DNA of 64,000 nucleotides from Photobacterium rosenbergii (lineage in GTDB: Bacteria > Pseudomonadota > Gammaproteobacteria > Enterobacterales > Vibrionaceae), in NCBI RefSeq assembly GCF_003026455.1, contig NZ_PYMB01000003.1, positions 62,001-126,000 of the forward strand. The letters are read 5' to 3'. Shown piece by piece: positions 62,321 to 64,000 of this stretch. The notes below the pieces were generated by a model. It was given only the letters and a program-made list of their open reading frames with translations, had not been told where the DNA came from and did no database searches. Each line of letters opens with the position of its first letter. Positions within the stretch are counted from its first letter, which is position 1. The position numbers and the translations under genes were made by a program.

Positions 62321-62677
62321 ATGCAATATACAGAACAAGACCGTCAGGTACTTCATGATACTTGGATGAGCTACAAAGCAAAAATGCGAGTAACCCAGAT
62401 CGAAATGGCTAAGCGCCTTGGGGTGAGCCAACTGGTCTTTTCTGACATCCTTCGTGGTAGTGTTCCTTTGGAGCACCGTTTTGTCACTCAATTCTGTAGC
62501 TATATCGGCGTCGATCCAATCCTGACTTTGCCTTCGCTTCGCAATCAGATGAGCGGTGATATGCCAAACTCGGTGACTCTGACTAATACCTTTATTGTTG
62601 ATGGTGACATCAAGAATGTACGCTATGAAGGCAATCAACTGGTTGTAGAATACGTACATAGCGTTGAAGTGCATTAA
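62321..62677 (+). CDS. XRE-family HTH regulator
   Basis: 118 residues. HTH at about 20-60 (RVTQIEMAKRLGVSQLVFSDILRGSVPL), then a C-terminal beta-rich tail (SVTLTNTFIVDGDIKNVRYEGNQLVVEYVH). The start at 62321 follows AAGGAAACTAAG. Lone gene; the target is unknown. A terminator lies between it and the convergent AEC gene. Confidence 0.75.
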   Translation: MQYTEQDRQVLHDTWMSYKAKMRVTQIEMAKRLGVSQLVFSDILRGSVPLEHRFVTQFCSYIGVDPILTLPSLRNQMSGDMPNSVTLTNTFIVDGDIKNVRYEGNQLVVEYVHSVEVH

Positions 62678-62717
62678 ACCCGTTTGTATTAACCCTTTGT
62701 GATGCATTCCGAGTCTG

Positions 62718-62767
62718 ACACCTCTGCGGATAGTTTATTCATTAAATTATCGGCAGAGGTGTTTTTG
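62718..62767. terminator. Bidirectional terminator
   Basis: Outer stem ACACCTCTGC / GCAGAGGTGT with further imperfect pairing of GATA-rich inner arms and a T-run, between the XRE and AEC genes. Confidence 0.7.
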
Positions 62768-62768
62768 T

Positions 62769-63647
62769 TTAAGCCAAAGACAATGAAAACATCAGCAAAA
62801 GAGGCAGAGCGAAAATGCTGAAGAAGTTACCGAAGAGCACCATTGATGCGACATTGTTAGGTTCAACGACAAAGCGCTCGGCATAAAGGTAGTTCATGAC
62901 TGCTGGTGGTAACATAGTGAATAGCACCATCATTTGCAGTTCTAGCGTCGGGAGTGGAACAAAGAAGTAGATCAGTGAAAACGCCACAGCACCGGTGGCC
63001 AGTGATTGACAAGTACAAACCAACCCTATCTTTAGTCCTTCCAGACGTAAATGACACATTTGCGCACCTAACGACAGCAACATAACCGGTACAGCTGCTT
63101 GCCCAAGCAACGCAGTAGCGTCATACAATGGTTTCCAAACGCCCACACCACTGATATTGACAAGCAAGGCCGCACAGGTCGCAATGAATATTGGCATCTT
63201 AATCATCTGCTTGAAAGGGTTCCCATTACTGAGCATGGCCAAGCCGAGGCTACTGTGGACGCAAGCCGAGACCACAAACAGTAAAACCGCCGGGGCGAGT
63301 GCAGAGTCACCAAAGGCATAGGTAAATAGGGGGATGGCGAGGTTACCGCTATTGCGGAACATCTGGGGTGGCGCCCACGCTTTGTAATTGAGTTTGCTGA
63401 ACCGGCAAACAGGTATCATGAGAATACCCGGGATGAAGACTGCAATGAGAGAGGCATAAAGTAGGGGAAGTTGTTCCACATCAAGGGGCATAGCCACTAA
63501 AGACGAGAAGACCAAGGCTGGGGTAAAGGCATCCATGTTTATTCGGTTGATAGGCCGGAAATCTGGTTTTAACCATCGACCAACGGCAAAGCCAATCAGT
63601 ACCAAAGTGAATACGGGAAAGAGGATCCCTACAATTTGTTCTAGCAT
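62769..63647 (-). CDS. AEC-family transporter
   Basis: 292 residues, ten hydrophobic helices in two halves (IVGILFPVFTLVLIGFAVGRW start; PAVMNYLYAERF near the end). The family includes auxin-efflux-like permeases that export or exchange small carboxylates. No partner gene adjacent; substrate unknown. Confidence 0.85.
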   Translation of the reverse strand: MLEQIVGILFPVFTLVLIGFAVGRWLKPDFRPINRINMDAFTPALVFSSLVAMPLDVEQLPLLYASLIAVFIPGILMIPVCRFSKLNYKAWAPPQMFRNSGNLAIPLFTYAFGDSALAPAVLLFVVSACVHSSLGLAMLSNGNPFKQMIKMPIFIATCAALLVNISGVGVWKPLYDATALLGQAAVPVMLLSLGAQMCHLRLEGLKIGLVCTCQSLATGAVAFSLIYFFVPLPTLELQMMVLFTMLPPAVMNYLYAERFVVEPNNVASMVLFGNFFSIFALPLLLMFSLSLA

Positions 63648-63895
63648 GCTATCCCTTATGCCAATATAGATTTACCCCAATCAAATTACCGTATTTCAGA
63701 GTATGTAGATAGGGCGTTATTGATAAAGAGTGAGGAAAAATTCTGATGAAAGGCTTAGCTAAGGCGTTGTGCTGAAAGCATTATTTTGCTGATCAAGACA
63801 AAGGTAGGGAATATGTGTCTTGATCAGCAAGGTACTTTCAAGGTTCTTTGAGGGTTTACTGACTGTGTGGGAAGTTTATTTACAAGCTTGCCTGT

Positions 63896-64000
63896 TTAAC
63901 TAGCTTGTTCAGTCAGTTTACTTTGCTTTTCCGGCGAGAGTCCCCACTCAGGAATGCAAAGGTACAAACATGCCGCGCCGAAGATAGAGGCCAGCAGATC
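63896..64000 (-). CDS. C-terminal end of an unidentified gene (partial)
   Basis: The last 34 residues read DLLASIFGAACLYLCIPEWG then LSPEKQSKLTEQAS and stop. The hydrophobic piece ending in a short basic tail looks like the C-terminus of a membrane transporter. The rest lies beyond the window, so no family call is made. Confidence 0.5.
   Translation of the reverse strand, partial: DLLASIFGAACLYLCIPEWGLSPEKQSKLTEQAS

Noticed and set aside
1-64000. tRNA, rRNA, CRISPR arrays and insertion sequences
   Set aside because: None recognised on reading either strand; no transposase-like protein and no regularly spaced identical repeats.

Overview
The window is a stretch of chromosome from a gammaproteobacterium, most probably a Vibrionaceae member (Vibrio/Photobacterium/Enterovibrio-like). 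The basis is the inosine-guanosine kinase Gsk, the long HrpA helicase, the DUF3861/DUF2798/DUF411 genes and the density of LysR regulators and c-di-GMP enzymes. This is a family-level impression; nothing here fixes the genus. No rRNA, tRNA, CRISPR array, insertion sequence, integrase or integron attC site was recognised.

Layout. 1-8717: the 3' part of a hybrid histidine kinase, then LysR-controlled stress/redox genes (quinone oxidoreductase, DoxX-like, DUF2798, CMD/AhpD-like) and a divergent LacI-PhyH dioxygenase pair. 8872-12460: a compact zinc-starvation operon behind a Zur-type palindrome (Zur-like regulator, second dihydroorotase, gamma-carbonic anhydrase homologue, COG0523 GTPase). 12520-18842: an exported PafA-type phosphatase and an exported SUMF1-fold protein without the catalytic cysteines, divergent from an anSME-type radical SAM enzyme, a HEAT/TPR protein and a FadL-like porin. 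19094-32829: regulators, a diguanylate cyclase, MenB, a CurA-like reductase with an OhrR-like MarR, a photolyase-family protein, an HrpB-like helicase, a MarR/DUF2798/DUF3861 unit with twin operators, and small genes. 33012-40221: HrpA, an exported amidohydrolase and an OprB-like porin.

40222-46853 is an accessory island. It lies between the intact porin gene and a second 137-bp copy of that gene's 3' end (133/137 identical, all four differences synonymous). The island holds a truncated LysR gene, a RelE/HigB-like toxin pseudogene, a GIY-YIG-like protein, a tightly packed run of six small exported or membrane orphan proteins (43625-45731), an array of G-rich repeats and a TetR pseudogene with two frameshifts. 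No integrase is visible, so how it arrived is open.

46965-64000 returns to ordinary chromosome: LysR with an old-yellow-enzyme, a SnoaL-like protein, a MATE pump, an ankyrin protein, a Bcr/CflA transporter, a substrate-binding lipoprotein overlapping a GGDEF-EAL protein, Gsk, a DUF2786 protein, a zinc-ribbon-like protein, a DUF411/Cys-rich copper-type pair, an XRE regulator, an AEC transporter and the C-terminal tail of a further gene. The main functional themes are metal homeostasis (zinc and probably copper), c-di-GMP signalling, RNA helicases and one-component redox regulation.
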